Shown here: positions 1 to 12,700 of the stretch, piece by piece | Numbering within the stretch: the first letter of the stretch is position 1 | How the letters are laid out: every line of letters begins with the position of its first letter | NCBI RefSeq assembly: GCF_043290135.1 | Contig: NC_134700.1 | Span: forward strand, 155,636,053-155,700,052 | Reading direction: 5' to 3' | Source of the DNA: Rhipicephalus microplus | Lineage: Eukaryota; Arthropoda; Arachnida; Ixodida; Ixodidae | DNA: 64,000 nucleotides | Notes under the pieces: model-generated | Databases searched by the model: none | Seen by the model: only the letters and a program-made list of their open reading frames with translations | Told to the model about the DNA's origin: nothing | Made by a program: the position numbers and the translations under genes

Positions 1-370
1 CCCGCCTACCAGCGGCACGTACCCGCCCATGAGTATGAGCCACTTTCTGACGGAAAGTGTTTGACGACGTACGCGACGGGATTGTGACATTATTCGTGTT
101 TTGAACAGCGCATCATATTCGTCAAACCATCTTACCCTGCCATGCTGCTTTTGGTTCACGCCAAGTTAAGGGGGTGACCACGAGAGCCCCCAAACGTAAA
201 CAGATAGATAGATGGATAGATAGATAGATTGATTGATAGATAGATAATGTGGGGTTTAACGTCCCAAAACCACCAAATAGGGGGAAAAAAGATGGATGGA
301 TAGATAGATAGATAGATAGATAGATAAATAATGTGTGGTTTAACGTCCCAAAACCACCAAATAGGAGGAA
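1..370 (+). repeat. Truncated SINE body with GATA tail and two Ruka fragments
   Basis: Bases 1-200 match 9,440-9,640 closely (same order, including the gtcaaaccatcttaccct segment), so this is a second copy of that SINE cut by the window edge. It runs into GATA/GATG repeats (about 203-246 and 294-329). Two partial copies of the Ruka end (about 248-284 and 329-365) are interleaved with the GATA tracts, so the same short unit was amplified with its microsatellite. Frames open here are repeat read-through. Confidence 0.75.
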
Positions 371-424
371 AAGAACGGCAGGGAGATTAACCAGCCTAAT
401 CCATCTCCTCAATCGTGTCCACAT

Positions 425-1984
425 AGTCGGGCGGAACTGTAACAGCTAGTCGGGAAGTGAAATCACCGCAAAAGTGAACAGAAAATGGCAATAACGCAAG
501 CATCCAGAAACTAGGACTTATCATACACGCCGATTTATACGATTTCCATCTTCAATTCATACTGCCCGCGTTGGCTGGTGGAGCGCCTGTCAGAAGAGAA
601 GGAACAAGGAATTTTGCCGTGTCCATCAGGCAACTCGCATTCACGTAGCTTGAGTCGACATAGTCTAAAATGCTAAGCATCATGAACAACGAGTGCCGCT
701 AAAACAAAGCTCGAGATTGCTACGTACGAGCTTTGCAGGAGATTGAAAAACGATAGTTTTACCATATGGTTGTTATCTCTGCGCTCGTAAAAAGTGTCAT
801 ATATGTGGGATATAAAATGAGGAAAGGAAAAGAACTGGTGCTGTGCGCCTATTTTGACAAGCGAAGTTCGGATGTCCTTTTGCCAGTCATCATATCATAA
901 ATTGCTGGGTGCATATCTCTGGTTGAACTGAACTTCAGAGAAGCATTAAAGTCCCGGAGGACACCAATCACCCTGTTCATCTATTCATAGACACACCTAT
1001 GAGAATCTGAAGGAACATCACGAATTTGAGGTATTAAAGAAAGCGATATTGTCTTCCCGGAAAATGCTCTATTCAAAGAAGCTGCGTGATCGCTCTGATA
1101 ATGGCCGTAGTGCCGAGTGAGAGCTGCTCCTTCGTGAAGTGAAACACAAAGATTGCCCCGCCATGGCTTTAATGGCGAACCTTCATAACTGCAATTGAAA
1201 TATACTCGACTGAGCTCATGTATTTTGCTATACCTTCGATGGCAACCCACTATAAGGCAAGGGTATTCATTCTGTCATGTAAGGCCTTAGAAAATTGAGG
1301 CCAATACTCCGAGAACAGCCTTTCAGCCCTCGAAGTGCACTGAGAATGAACACTGTCGTCCTTAAGATCATCGCCCTGTTCTGGAGCCAGCGTCTGCAAG
1401 AGGCCGCTTGCTGGAAAAGACCAGATCGTTCAGGGTTCAAAATGGGACATTGCAGGTTTGTTCGGTATCTCATGCAAGAAAGAAAGTCGACATTGTCGCG
1501 AGAGTTTGTTTAATAGGGCAGCCCACCGTTATTCTGGCTGGGAAAGCTATGGTCAGGTCGCTGCTTCGCAGCACCATTGCACCGTTTCGAAACTGGTGAG
1601 AAAAATACCACTGCTGCAAAAAAAAAAGATTTGTTCTCTTTTTCAGGAATAACTATAGGTGCATTTCTGTCAGTTTGCTTGAACAACAGAGAAACCAGAG
1701 AAGCGTCACATATTCTTTTCTAACCGCAGTCAGAGAGTCCAGTGTCCAGTGTCACTGGTTCGTGAATACTCGGATATGTAAAAAAAAGCGTTATAACTGT
1801 TTGTAAGGTGACTCTAAATATTTCTGTCTTTTTACAAATAAAAAAAAATTCATCCAATGCGACTGCCTTCGACAGTCTACACGCGTTTGTGAAAAAATAG
1901 GGGGTCTGTAAACCAACTTGGACGCTGTGCGTGTGCCAATTAAAACGTATGCGTCACGTAGGACATACTGATGCAGTAGATTAC
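425..1984. other. No recognised feature
   Basis: AT-rich sequence with short unrelated frames on both strands (for example around 981-1250 and 1295-1513). No splice-consistent coding pattern or known element was recognised. Confidence 0.5.
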
Positions 1985-2735
1985 ATGCGAGAAACAGAAG
2001 ACAGCGTCTAAATCTACACCGCCAAGTATAACTCGATGTCTGCCGGAGCTCTCATGATCGATTCATCTCAGAAAGAGCTGCAAACCAGCTGTTCTTGATT
2101 GTCTTGCTAGTGAAAGAGAACTTGTGGCACAATTATACTTGGGGCTGTACCAAGAGGAACACCCACGCGCAAAAAAAGGGAACCACTTGATCTCGCTGCG
2201 TAACATTCGCAGCATCGAATTCAGTAGATCTCACTGGGTCGGATTCTGTATTGCCAATCAGTGACAATTACTGTTGTAGCCGAGGTGTTTGAACTGTCGG
2301 CGGTGTGTGAGAGAGTTAATGGGTCAAGCTGCTTTCAGGAATCGCTGCGGAGCTTTGATATGGAGCTCGGAGTCGTGAGCGAGACTATTCTAAAGATGTC
2401 GCCTCAAAAAAAAAAAAGTGTCCATGTGAATGGGTTATAGAGTGGTGGGGATATCTGCTGTCACTAAGTGTGGCACTAAGAGCGACAAAATGGCAATAGA
2501 TTTCAGATGCAGTAGTAATCAATGTTTATTTGCCTGTTTTTGTAACACCAACACCTGCAAGCATAACAATGGGTTAATCAACATGCTTTCATCCACCGCA
2601 TGCGTATGCATGCGGTGGATGAAAGCATGTTGATTAACCGACAACTCAGAATAAAAATTCTGAGTTTTATTCTGAGTTGTTGATTAACCGACAACTTAAT
2701 CGACAACTCAGAATAAAAATACACAGTATTCTGTG
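1985..2735 (+). repeat. Dispersed composite repeat, copy A, ending in hairpins
   Basis: Segments at 2,008-2,430 match 7,433-7,765 in the same order. Shared landmarks are the 'taaatctacac.gccaa/gg' start, 'gttcttgattg.cttg', 'ttctgtattg' and 'ctattctaaagatgt/actgttctaaagatgt'. The sequence after 2,530 (tgcctg.ttttgt..caac) matches 8,600-8,625. Copy A lacks the tandem array found in copy B. It ends in the inverted repeats at 2,572-2,680. Confidence 0.65.
2572..2639. repeat. Perfect 32-bp-arm inverted repeat
   Basis: The left arm begins GGTTAATCAACATGC and the right arm is its exact reverse complement, with a 4-nt loop (GTAT). All 32 pairs match and the next outer pair does not. A second hairpin follows at once (2,641-2,680): 16-bp arms starting ACAACTCAGAAT around an 8-nt loop. 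The motif GTTGATTAACCGACAACT occurs at 2,629 and again at 2,679, linking the two. Confidence 0.95.
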
Positions 2736-2919
2736 TTCATTACCCTCATGCCAATAGAACATGAAAGCCTCCCTTTTTATCTAAGTGGATGTATTGATCC
2801 AATCTCTCCCAACAGCACCCTCCTCGCCCTTTTCGGAGGACTTCAACGCTTAACCTGATTTTTAACTTCCTCCGTAATTGGTTCACTTTTCGAAAAGTTA
2901 CCATGTCATGTCACAACAT

Positions 2920-3162
2920 AGCCCCGCTGCGGTGGTCTAGCGGCTAAGGTACTCGGCTGCTGACCCTCAGGTCACGGGATCGAATCCCGGCTGTGGTGCC
3001 TGCATTTTCGATGGAAGCGAAAATGCTGGGTAGACACGTGTACTCACATTTGAGTGCACGCTAAAGGACCCCAGGTGGTCGCAATTTCCGGAGCCCTCCA
3101 CTACTGCATCTCTCATAATTGTATGGTGGTTTTGGGACGTTAAACCCGACATATCATTCATC
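2920..3162 (+). mobile_element. Ruka-like tRNA-derived SINE
   Basis: A tRNA-like head with A box (TGGTCTAGCGG) and B box (GGATCGAATCC) is followed by the body, which ends in the reverse complement of 'gtttaacgtcccaaaaccacc'. It is flanked by TCACAACAT (2,911-2,919) and TCACAATAT (3,163-3,171), a 9-bp target duplication with one mismatch. This is the only near-full copy in plus orientation. Confidence 0.9.
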
Positions 3163-3584
3163 TCACAATATCCATTTGAGTCACGCTACGTCACAGTGAC
3201 GTGTGACAACGCTGCAATAACGTCACAATTTTTTATATGTGATGCCATGGGATGACGTCGTCACTCGACCATGATTTTCGCGTGATGCGTGTTGTGCCAG
3301 TCAACGGGGGACGCTAACGACCATTTTTCGCAATTAGAAAGGTATCAAAAACTTCATAAGCGGGCATACCTGAATCATATTGGGGCTGCCCTTTAGACAG
3401 TTGTAAACAACGCCTCAAAAGTCAAGGTATGATAACACATACGATACGCGGTTATGTCTTCATGAAGGTCAGAAGAAGCCAGTGATTAGAAGCGGTTCGT
3501 TCCTTAGAATAACATGGTTGGGAGTGTGGACGGCAGCACGAAACTGAAGAGCGAGTTCGTAGGTTTAATATAATAATGATAATC

Positions 3585-4130
3585 AATCAATCATTTCATT
3601 AACGTGCCCTGGAACAGCCATGAGGTCTTAGTGCAAGTGCACCCGAAAATAAAACAATACAAATAAACAATAAAATCAATAAAACAATACACAAACAATA
3701 CAGTACAGACATTCTTGACAACAATCAAACAAAGAGTGAAAATACACAGAAAAAAGAAATCAGTGCAAAAAGAGAAGAATAAAACGACAAGACGTTAAAC
3801 ATAGAAAAGAAGTGAAAAATAAAAGAGCATACACACAACTATGTAGAAACCTTCCTGAAAGTAGAAAAGAGAAGAATCCGTACATTATGAAAACGATGTT
3901 AAGACAGTGCAGAGCTCAGGAAAGAACAATGACAGTAGACTGAAAGACATCAATACCATGGAAGTTAACATTATATAGAATTTGTATTCTGTTAGCAGTA
4001 GAGTTTTAAAAGAAGTTGGCAGGTAGATGAAATGGTCTATTCTTTCTTGTAAACTTCCGCGGAACCCGAAAATTCACACAACCGAGAAATAAAAGGCTGG
4101 ATAGCATACTATGAACTAGATTGTGAAGGA
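3585..4130 (-). repeat. Probable 3' end of a non-LTR element
   Basis: On the minus strand this stretch reads as a T-rich untranslated region ending 'actaagacctcatggctgttccagggcacg' followed by ATGATTGATTGATTATC-type short repeats. That layout is usual for the 3' ends of tick LINE elements. No reverse transcriptase could be attached to it in the adjoining sequence. Confidence 0.35.
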
Positions 4131-4894
4131 ATAATGGGTCAGCACGATTTCATTGGTAGTGATGTGATGGCAATTATAATAATCTGGCACAGTTAGAACA
4201 AGATCCTGAGTCATTTTTAGCGAAACGATGATTTCAAATGCTTATGAAGTTTCATTGGACTCGCTCAATGGCGTCACATCAAGATTAAGCGTTGCTATTA
4301 CACATCACTGATGCATATTCAAGTTGAGAAACACATATTGCCGTGTACAATTTGGGAAAGGCTGTAGGAGAACTGAATCGTATTGTTTGTTTGTATTGTT
4401 TTGTTTTTAAACTTTTGTAGGCGCGCTTCTATGAACTTGTTTGTGGAACACAACTCCAGGGAAACACCAGGTATTACTTTGTAACTGTCGAATTTCAATA
4501 ACTATGATGTAGTTTCTTAAAGTTTCATAGGCTGTGAACTCAGTTGTCCAATATTCAATCAAACTGCCTAAGAAGCAGTCAGAAAGATTTGAATGTCCTT
4601 TGTAATTTATCAACAACTTACATGGGATGCGACGACAGCTGTTACAACTGCTCACAAAGTGACGCCCATTATTTATTTATTTCTTACTAAAATGAAGCAA
4701 CATGCAAGTGTTTATTTCGGGCTACAAACATTTGCAGAAGAAAGGTTCGTGCAGCTACGGCAAAAACTGTGTGTGTGCCCATCCCAATGCAAGTGCCACA
4801 GGCATCAGCTAAAATTTACTTGCATAGAATGTAATCCATTCGGGGCCTTAGGGGGTGCCTTGAGAGCCACGCGCAGTGCCACTTGTGGCCGCCG

Positions 4895-4995
4895 GGCGCG
4901 CAGCGTTAAGCAGACAGCAGCGCTTACCAGCAGCGCTTAGCAGCAGCGCTTAGCAGCGTTAAGCAGCAGCAGCGCTTAGCAGACAGCAGCGCTTC
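4895..4995. repeat. GCAGCGCTTAGCA minisatellite
   Basis: About seven degenerate units of 12-16 bp built on CAGCGCTTAGCAG/CAGCGTTAAGCAG. It overlaps the end of an open frame (4,593-4,940) that is otherwise unremarkable. Confidence 0.85.
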
Positions 4996-5919
4996 ATCGC
5001 TTTAATACCTGTGCACAAGCACCCGTGGCCGTGCTTCGAGCAGAATTTGGAGATATCGTAGAGATACATTCTTCCACAATGGCGCGTGAAGAAATCTGAA
5101 AACCTGAACGTAAAGCGGCCACGTTTTTCACGATAGTGAGCGCCTAGCGGCCCGCCATGAGTACTGACGGCTCAATGCGTGCGTCAGGTGTGCGTAATAC
5201 AAGATGCTCACTTCATAACTGTCGCCGTGAGCATTAATTCTTTCACATTTAGAATATTATTGGTGCATGCACAATTCCCCGTGCTTGCAAAATACTCAGA
5301 GCATTCATAAATAACGATGGCTCCATGGCCACTCGCCTAGAAAATCATGGCGAAAGGCCAGGCGGCATGCTCGTTTGGTGCCTTTTCATGATACGGCGAT
5401 TTTCAGCCACCGACTCTCGCAAAGTGCTTGGCTTGAAGTTGTTGCGGCACCATCAACACTCATCATGCTTTTACGCCACCACTCGCACAGCTCTTCTTGC
5501 TAAGGTTATCTAAATCAACCTTATTCTTCAACCATATAAGACTTGTTTTCGTGCTATAACTAAATAACTAGTTATTTCGAAAACGATATATTGTTAAAGA
5601 TTTTGAGATTCTAAACAACTAACTTCATAAACAAGGCACCACTCATTTTGTGGACAATCCACCATGGTGGGTTGTGCCAGTTTAATAAGGGTCAACCAGC
5701 CAATTAACGTCTTAGCTTAATCCTACCGTGTGCGCATAGCGTGGCTAGGATGCTAGTTGTGTTTAGGGTAATATGCCATGCAAGTTAGTGGACGCTTAAA
5801 CATATATATAGTCTTGTCAACTCAACAGAGCACTAGTTGACCATGCATTCCTCGAATCTGCGAAGGGTAGATGGCGAGTTAATAATTAAGGTCCGTTAAG
5901 ACGTTCCATAAGTACAGTC

Positions 5920-6975
5920 ATCCCTTGCTGACGTCTCGTCAGGTGTTCCGCGGGGATCTTTACTTGGCCCATTATTGTTTCTCATATATATTAATTATTC
6001 GCCACACTACACCTTATCTAAAATAAGACGTTTTGCTTAAGATTGCGTATTGTACGATTCCATTTATTCTCGGAAAGATGATTACAATCTTTCACAATCG
6101 CTCATTTCTTTCAGCGCTTGGTGCGAAACATGGCAGATGACCGTCAGTTGCAATAAAACAGTCGTCATTTCATTTACCAATGGACAGAACCCGTTTTCAT
6201 TTGATTATCATCTGGATTGTACACTGCTAAAAAGAGTGCCGCAATATAAATATCAAGGTGTTTTCTTAGAAAAAATCTTTTATACACTAGGCAAATGGAA
6301 TACATTAGCGGGAAAGCTCTAAAAAATTAGGTTATTTGCGCTGTACTTTAGCCGACTTCGCCCCGCAATACCAAACTACTTCTGTATAAAACGTTGATTC
6401 GGCCTGTTTTAGAACATGCATCTGTAATTTGGTACCCTCACAAACAAGGTGACCTCAAAATGCTTTACAGCGTTCAACGTAAAGCTTCCGTTTCATGTGC
6501 CATAACTACAGCCACAACTTCGCACCATCACAGGCCTTACAATCACTAAACATTGTATCATTGCGTTGTGGTTACCGAATTGAATCTTTAAAACTATTGT
6601 TTACGGTTATCAACTCCTCTACTGGCATTCTTGGTGGTAACAACATAGAACTTATGAACGAAACTAGCACCCACAGCTTCCACAAATTGAACATAAAGCC
6701 TTTATTTGCTCGTACAAACACATTCAAGTTTAGTTTTTTCCGCGTACTATAGAGCTTTGGAATTCCCTGCCGGGGAGGATTCGCTCACTACCATCAAAAT
6801 ATTTCATTGATGCCGGTACTAACTACTTATTCAATGTGTTGTTTTCTTGCGCACTGCCCTAATATATTTTTGTTTTATGCTGTTGTTTTTCTCTGTGCTT
6901 TTGTACTGTATTACTAATCTAGTCCTGCGATAGCCACGTTGTTGGGCTGCGGTATATTGAAATAAATAATTAAAA
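5920..6975 (+). pseudogene. LINE reverse transcriptase remnant (Jockey/CR1-like)
   Basis: Reading across frames: a VPRGSLLGPLLF motif at about 5,945 (the usual VPQGSVLGPLLF), then FSAWCETWQMTVSCNKTVV at 6,105-6,165, PQYKYQGVF, then LLLYKTLIRPVLEHASVIWY at about 6,377, and a C-terminal part with IKPLFARTNTFKFSFF near 6,690-6,740. These are successive conserved blocks of non-LTR RT. The catalytic YADD block is missing from the collapsed stretch near 6,000-6,050, and frames change several times. It ends in AATAAATAATTAAAATAAAT at about 6,975. Confidence 0.85.
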
Positions 6976-7424
6976 TAAATCAGCCTTGACAAGCAATAAA
7001 TACCTAGCATACATTTCTCACGCTCGAGCTCTGTGGCAGTAGGAACATCAAGAAATATTATTTAACGTGCAGAGGTTGTGTTTCCGACCAATTGAAGCAT
7101 GCAGCAGCATAACGCGAGAGGGCAGAATGAAAGAGCAGGAAACGAACACTTTTTTACGTCTCACAGTCGCGATTCACTTATATTGCTGCCAAATAAAGCA
7201 AGGAAGATTCGAGTAGATGTAAAAAGTCTTTGACCACAGGCCACGATTTGTACCTGTTGGCACATTGGACTACGCAGTCGTTCATAATTCCAATAAAACA
7301 CGTGCTAATGAGTGTGGGGAGAGCGTTTGGTTCTGCTCTGGCTCCCAAAGACTGTCTGCTCTGACGGCCGTGTGGCGGCGCGCCAGTCGTAGTGGATGAA
7401 GTGTATATCACGCATCAGAGGCTG

Positions 7425-8890
7425 ATTCCAGTGCCTAAATCTACACTGCCAGGTACCGTTCGATATCTACGCAAGTTCACGTGATTGATTAAGCTGAGAA
7501 AAAGCTACAAAGCCGAAGTTCTTGATTGCCTTGTAAGAAAAAAAAAACACTCACAGATGGCCCATGGTTGGAACTTGGTCTCGTTGCGCAGCACACGATG
7601 GATTCTGTATTGTCGACGACCAACAATCACTAAGGTCCTTGCAGTGTTTTATCTGCCAAAATCATCACAAGGAGCCACGCAGTCCGGTTGCCTTCAGTAA
7701 AAACTGCAGAGCGAAATTGTAGAACTTAGAGTCATGTAGGAAACTGTTCTAAAGATGTTGCTAAAAAACGTTGGCAGATCCCACGTACAGTGGGAATCGA
7801 TGATATGCGAAGCGGGAATGAGGAAGGGCGATAGGTCGCTTTAAAATCAGCACAAAGTTAAGAGGCGGAGGTAAATATGCCGTACATGTCTTCCATGTCA
7901 AGATTATCATAATTGGACGTTTCATTTACCTTAGTCATCTATTAACGTCACCTGATACCAACTTTCGTATATATGGAGCCTGCGAAACGGCCACGAGCGT
8001 GCTATGAGCGTAGCATGTAGTCATGTTCTTACATGACATGCATCTCATGATTATCATGTTTGCACCAGTCACATACCTTCGTCATCCAGTCACGCCCCGT
8101 AATACTAAATTTGGTTCATGAGAAGCTAGCGAAACGGCCGCGAGCGCATCATGAGTATGGCATGTAGTTATGTTTTTACATGATACGCATGTCAGGGTTT
8201 TGATGTTAGGGTGTGTCGCTTGTGTTCGCCATGCAGTCATGTCATACCATACCAGTTTTGCAACATATCATGTGAATGAAACAACCGCAGGAGCAGCAAT
8301 ACCATGACATGTAAATCATGACACTTATGACATACATGTCATGATTTTCATGTTATGACTAGTCAGTTATGTACGTCATACAGTCATGGTATATCGCACC
8401 AAGTTTGGTATCGAGACCATCACTTAAACGGGCAGGAGAGCTAAAAGTCCTAGGCGGTGAGATAGATAGATACGCTCAAAGTCACTGATGTTCGCCAAGA
8501 AATGCTGCGCATTTAAAAAGCTTATGTTCTGTCTGTTACGCTTTTGAGTGGTGGAAATATCTCGGATTTCTTCCATAGTAGAGATCGAGAGTGGGTGATT
8601 TGCCTGCTTTTGTGATGCCAACGCATGCAATCAGAATGGTAAGTCAAAGCACTTCCTTATACCGCACTTACATGCCGCGCATTGTACTCGCCACCTTTGT
8701 GAAAGCGTCAATGATGCGTTCCCGATTTTCACCCACTACAATCTTTTCGTGTTACAGCCACTTGAGTGCTTGCGATGTCTGGCACATCGCAATCTCAGAA
8801 TAAAAAATTCGGCAGATCCCACGTACCTGAGAATCCACGTTATGCGAAGCATGCGGAAGAAAGGTGACCGTGTTCAATTTTTTTTATTGA
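7425..8890 (+). repeat. Dispersed composite repeat, copy B, with internal tandem array
   Basis: Starts with the block shared with copy A (7,433-7,765), then GGCAGATCCCACGTAC (7,771). Next come degenerate tandem units of about 150 bp (7,920-8,420) built on 'catgtagtcatgtt.ttacatga.atgcat.tcatg' and 'agcgaaacggcc.cgagcg'. A short GATA tract (8,461-8,471) follows, then the tail 'gttcgccaagaaatgctgcgcattta'. A second GGCAGATCCCACGTAC lies at 8,812, so the block is bounded by direct repeats of that motif. The tail also occurs after the GATA tract at 9,700 and at 56,680. Confidence 0.7.
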
Positions 8891-9245
8891 GCGACACCTT
8901 TTGAAAAGACCCTAAATGAATGTACAAATGTCACACACATAGACATATGTTGAAGAGTTGCAGATGGTTACATAATCAGTTGCTTGCACTTGCGCAACGA
9001 TGCCAACGCAACGATGCGTATTAGCAACATATAAAGCACTGATGCTCGGGAAGATGATTGCTCTGCTACATGATTCACTGCTATATAAATCAACTTCAGC
9101 GCATGTCAACTAAGCACATCTGAAGTTAACCCGACATGACGACTGTATAAAACTAGTACATATGTAATGTTTGTAAGATTGGGTAGGCACCACTGAAACA
9201 ACTATTGGCGTTTCACGAAGATTAGCGTCTATTCGAAAAACAGTT

Positions 9246-9664
9246 ACGAGACCTGGCGTAGCTCTGGGGTAAAATGCTTCATTGGCACCCAGAATGCTTG
9301 GGTTCGACTTCAGCTGGGACTCGTCGGGTCGGCGCTACCGACGTCGGGTGTTTTTTAACACCCGCGCGTAAAAATTGTCCATGTGTGTTCTCGTCATTCC
9401 TGGCCACATAGCAAGTTTCTATCACCTGACGCACACACCCGCATACCAGCGGCCCATACCCGCCCGTGGGTATGCGCCACTGTCTGCCGGGAAGTGTTTG
9501 ACGATGTACGCGACAGAATTGTGACATTATTCATGTTTTGACAACCGCATCTTATTCGTCAAACCATCTTACCCTCACATGCTAATTTTGGTTCACGCCA
9601 AGTAAGTGGGGTAACCACGAGAGCACCCGAACGCAAGTGGCTAGATAGATAGATAGCTAGATAT

Positions 9665-9699
<35 letters not shown>

Positions 9700-9745
9700 T
9701 AAATACGCTTAAAATTGCCGAAGTTCGCTAAGAAATGCTTCGCAT
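9246..9745 (+). mobile_element. tRNA-headed SINE with GATA tail
   Basis: The head has an A-box-like GTAGCTCTGGGG and a B box GGTTCGACTTC. The body contains a GTCGGGTG...ACACCCGC stem, then the segment shared with 1-200, then about 50 bp of GATA repeats (9,642-9,700) and the 'gaagttcgctaagaaatgcttcgcattta' tail. It is the more complete of the two copies here and differs from Ruka. Confidence 0.75.
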
Positions 9746-9749
9746 TTAA

Positions 9750-12700
9750 AACTCTGTGTCGATCATGCATTATGCATTAACATAGAACGATTCGAAGGCG
9801 AAAGGCATCATTTTTTCTAATGAGGAGCATTTATTTGCCGCACGATATTACCCGTCGTGCATTGGCACCTCCACTGCGCATGTTCCACATCCCCACTGCG
9901 CATGCTCGCGCCTCGTGTATCGTGCCGCATGCTTGCGTCTCGGGCTGACTGTTTACCCCCCCCCCCCCCCCTCTCGCCTCACAAGGCCGACGCAGGCAGG
10001 GTTAGCTAGTATAGAGGCGACTGCTCGACCTTCACAACCGCTCACTGCCCACTCTGCATATGTAGACACTGGATGATACATCAGCGCGTTAGAACTCGTC
10101 TTTCATAGTTTTGATTGGCCTAATGTTGGTCATGTGCAGCTAGTGTACCCTACGAACCACAGGCAACTTTTACAACCAGATTAGTCTACTCCAGGAACTT
10201 GCTTTCCTTCGGTTGGTAATAATCGGCGGATATCTGCTGCATAAACAGAAAATTATCACTCATAATGAGCACTGCAGAAGATAATGTAGCCAGAAACGAG
10301 GCGTTTGCCCATTCGTCCATTTTCTGCTTGCTCTGCATGGACTTACCTTCGGCTTAAACTTGTTTCTTTATCTAAAAAATTATTTATTTTCTATAATAAA
10401 GTTTATTCCTCCTCCTCCTCTTTTTATCCTCCTGCTCCTTCTCCTCCTCCTCCTCTTCCTCAGTGGATATCACATGCTATATCATCGCAGAAACTGTTGA
10501 AGTAAGACCTTATGAAACGGAAGTGTCAATCATGGCTTCATGTTCTCATGAGTTAAACTTCACACGCCATCACCAGCTGGTCACAAAATATGATGCATAA
10601 CTTCGCGTCGCACAGTATCAAAGTAGACGGAACATGATAGGTGCACACTTTATTGGTAAATTGCCTTTTATCCTTCTCGGTTTGGCGTTTTGTATGTTCT
10701 GTCTATATTGATTTGGAGTGTTGGAGTTGTGGGCTACATATTTTTTGGTTGCCAACAAACAACAGGTGAGATTTTTTTTTGGGGGGGGGGGGCAGGTTTA
10801 TGCCCATATAAATGTATCTCTGAAGAAATCTCTTAGTAGCTTCATTACATTTTTTTTTATGTTTCGCTCGGTTCTGTGTCATATACCCTCCCGTTCAGTG
10901 CTCATGCTACTAAGCATGATTTTTCTAAACACGGGAAGGCGGCTTCGGGAACAATGCTGACCATTTGCTTGCAGTCGAACACCCAGCTTTCTCAAACTTG
11001 GAACACGTCGGAATTAGTTCGATGTATCGTATATTGATGTGAAACGTTTGTGTATTTTACCTTGTTTTCGGTGTTAATTTTAGGGCGAAAGCTGGCTTCA
11101 CGGTGGTGCTTCACAATAAACTAACAAAGAAACACGCGGGCTTTGCGAAATTACGCAGATATTTTCACTCTCTCCGTCACTGCCCTCTCTCCACGACTTT
11201 CAGTTGGGAATATGCTGTGCGCAACGGTGTCCACGTTCGGTTGCATTGATCTTGACTATACACTTGGGGAGAACAGCGTGTTCTTGCGTTTCGCGACAGC
11301 TGTCTTATTGACAGAGGGTACGAAGAATCAGGGAAGAGTCAGCGGTAGACAAGCGCCATGACGAGGAATCGTAGAAAAAACACGTGCCGGAAAATAGTAA
11401 TTTGTAATAATTAGGTAGTAATTAGTTTGTAATATTAGCAGTTTGAGAAAGTTTGTAATGCGGCTGGCGCCCTCCTAATCACATCGCTCGCACCCCCAAA
11501 TGCATGCAGAGAAGTCCCCTTTCAAGATGAACAGCCTGCCTGCTGTCAGGAAAGGCCAAATTTTTTTTTTTTTGCAAAAAAGAAGTCAACTTTCGTAAGG
11601 AAAAGTTGACTTTTTGCGCTGGCTGACGCTTCAGGATGTTCGATGTATTAATGCATGCCGGTTAAGCTTGCTTGACGAAGCCGTATATTTTCATATGAAT
11701 GGATGCTAAAGCGTGGCGTTCTCGCGTTTCAAACTGCTTCAATATAAAGTATAATTTAGTTTTGTTTAATTTGGTATCATCAAGTTTTAATATTGTTTGA
11801 CTACGTATACCGTGTCGCACCGTACTGAAAAGTACCTTGTTTAATGGCAAGTAACACCCCTTTTTATTGGTCAGAAAAGTTTATGGAAGTTACCAGTTTG
11901 TGGGCTTGCAGTACTCCTATTAGCGATACGAACCTCTAAAGACAACTCGCAGCCTTTTAAAAGTAGGCATGTTTTATTATGCTTTAGCAGCGTAGCACCG
12001 CAACACCAAAGAGTCTACAAATACTCAAGCTACTAACGCAACGCATTTCTATGTTAAAGGCTCAGGCCACCGCCTCTTTTCCAAGAAAGTTTTATATCCT
12101 GAAAAAAAAAAAACTCGCTGCAGACAGCTCTTACGCTATATGCAATAACCTGATTTTGGAATTTATCTTTGTTGCGTAATCTGCCAGTCATACATACGTG
12201 AGAATAAGTTGGTAGTTAAGTAATCCGTCAACGTACGTTTTACGTGTAGTAGTTATTGACACTTGTGTACGCATCATATCTTGGCTTTCTGTGCGGTCAA
12301 GACTAGAAACTGACTTAAAAGCGATGGCAGTGTTCTTAAAACCAGAACTGGGCAAACTGAGAATATGCGCTTAACTCGACTGTAATGGCGCGTTATGCCT
12401 TGGAATTATGCATTTTGTCCAGTTCACTCTATTATCTTGTTAAGAAATATCAAGTTACGACTTATAAAAGTAAAGTTCATAGTTTTCTGTTTTTTCTCTG
12501 ACGACTTTTATGTGGCATGTTGTAGACCCTCTATAAAAGTACGGCATTGCTCTTTTTCTCTTTCGGATTTACCAATTAACTGTATTCTTACTGATTTTCA
12601 CAACTCCTTCAATTTTGTGGGGCATATAGCGGGTGAATTCACCACACTTGCTTTATTGGCAAGCAAGATTTTTTTTCCTGGTTGATAAGATGGAGTATAA

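Noticed and set aside
2935..3000. Apparent tRNA gene
   Set aside because: A and B boxes are real but belong to the Ruka SINE head; no intact cloverleaf, and the body continues into SINE sequence.
3180..3300. Cluster of TGACG/CGTCA words as CRE-like sites
   Set aside because: Short, degenerate and next to a SINE; no promoter or transcript start to support them.
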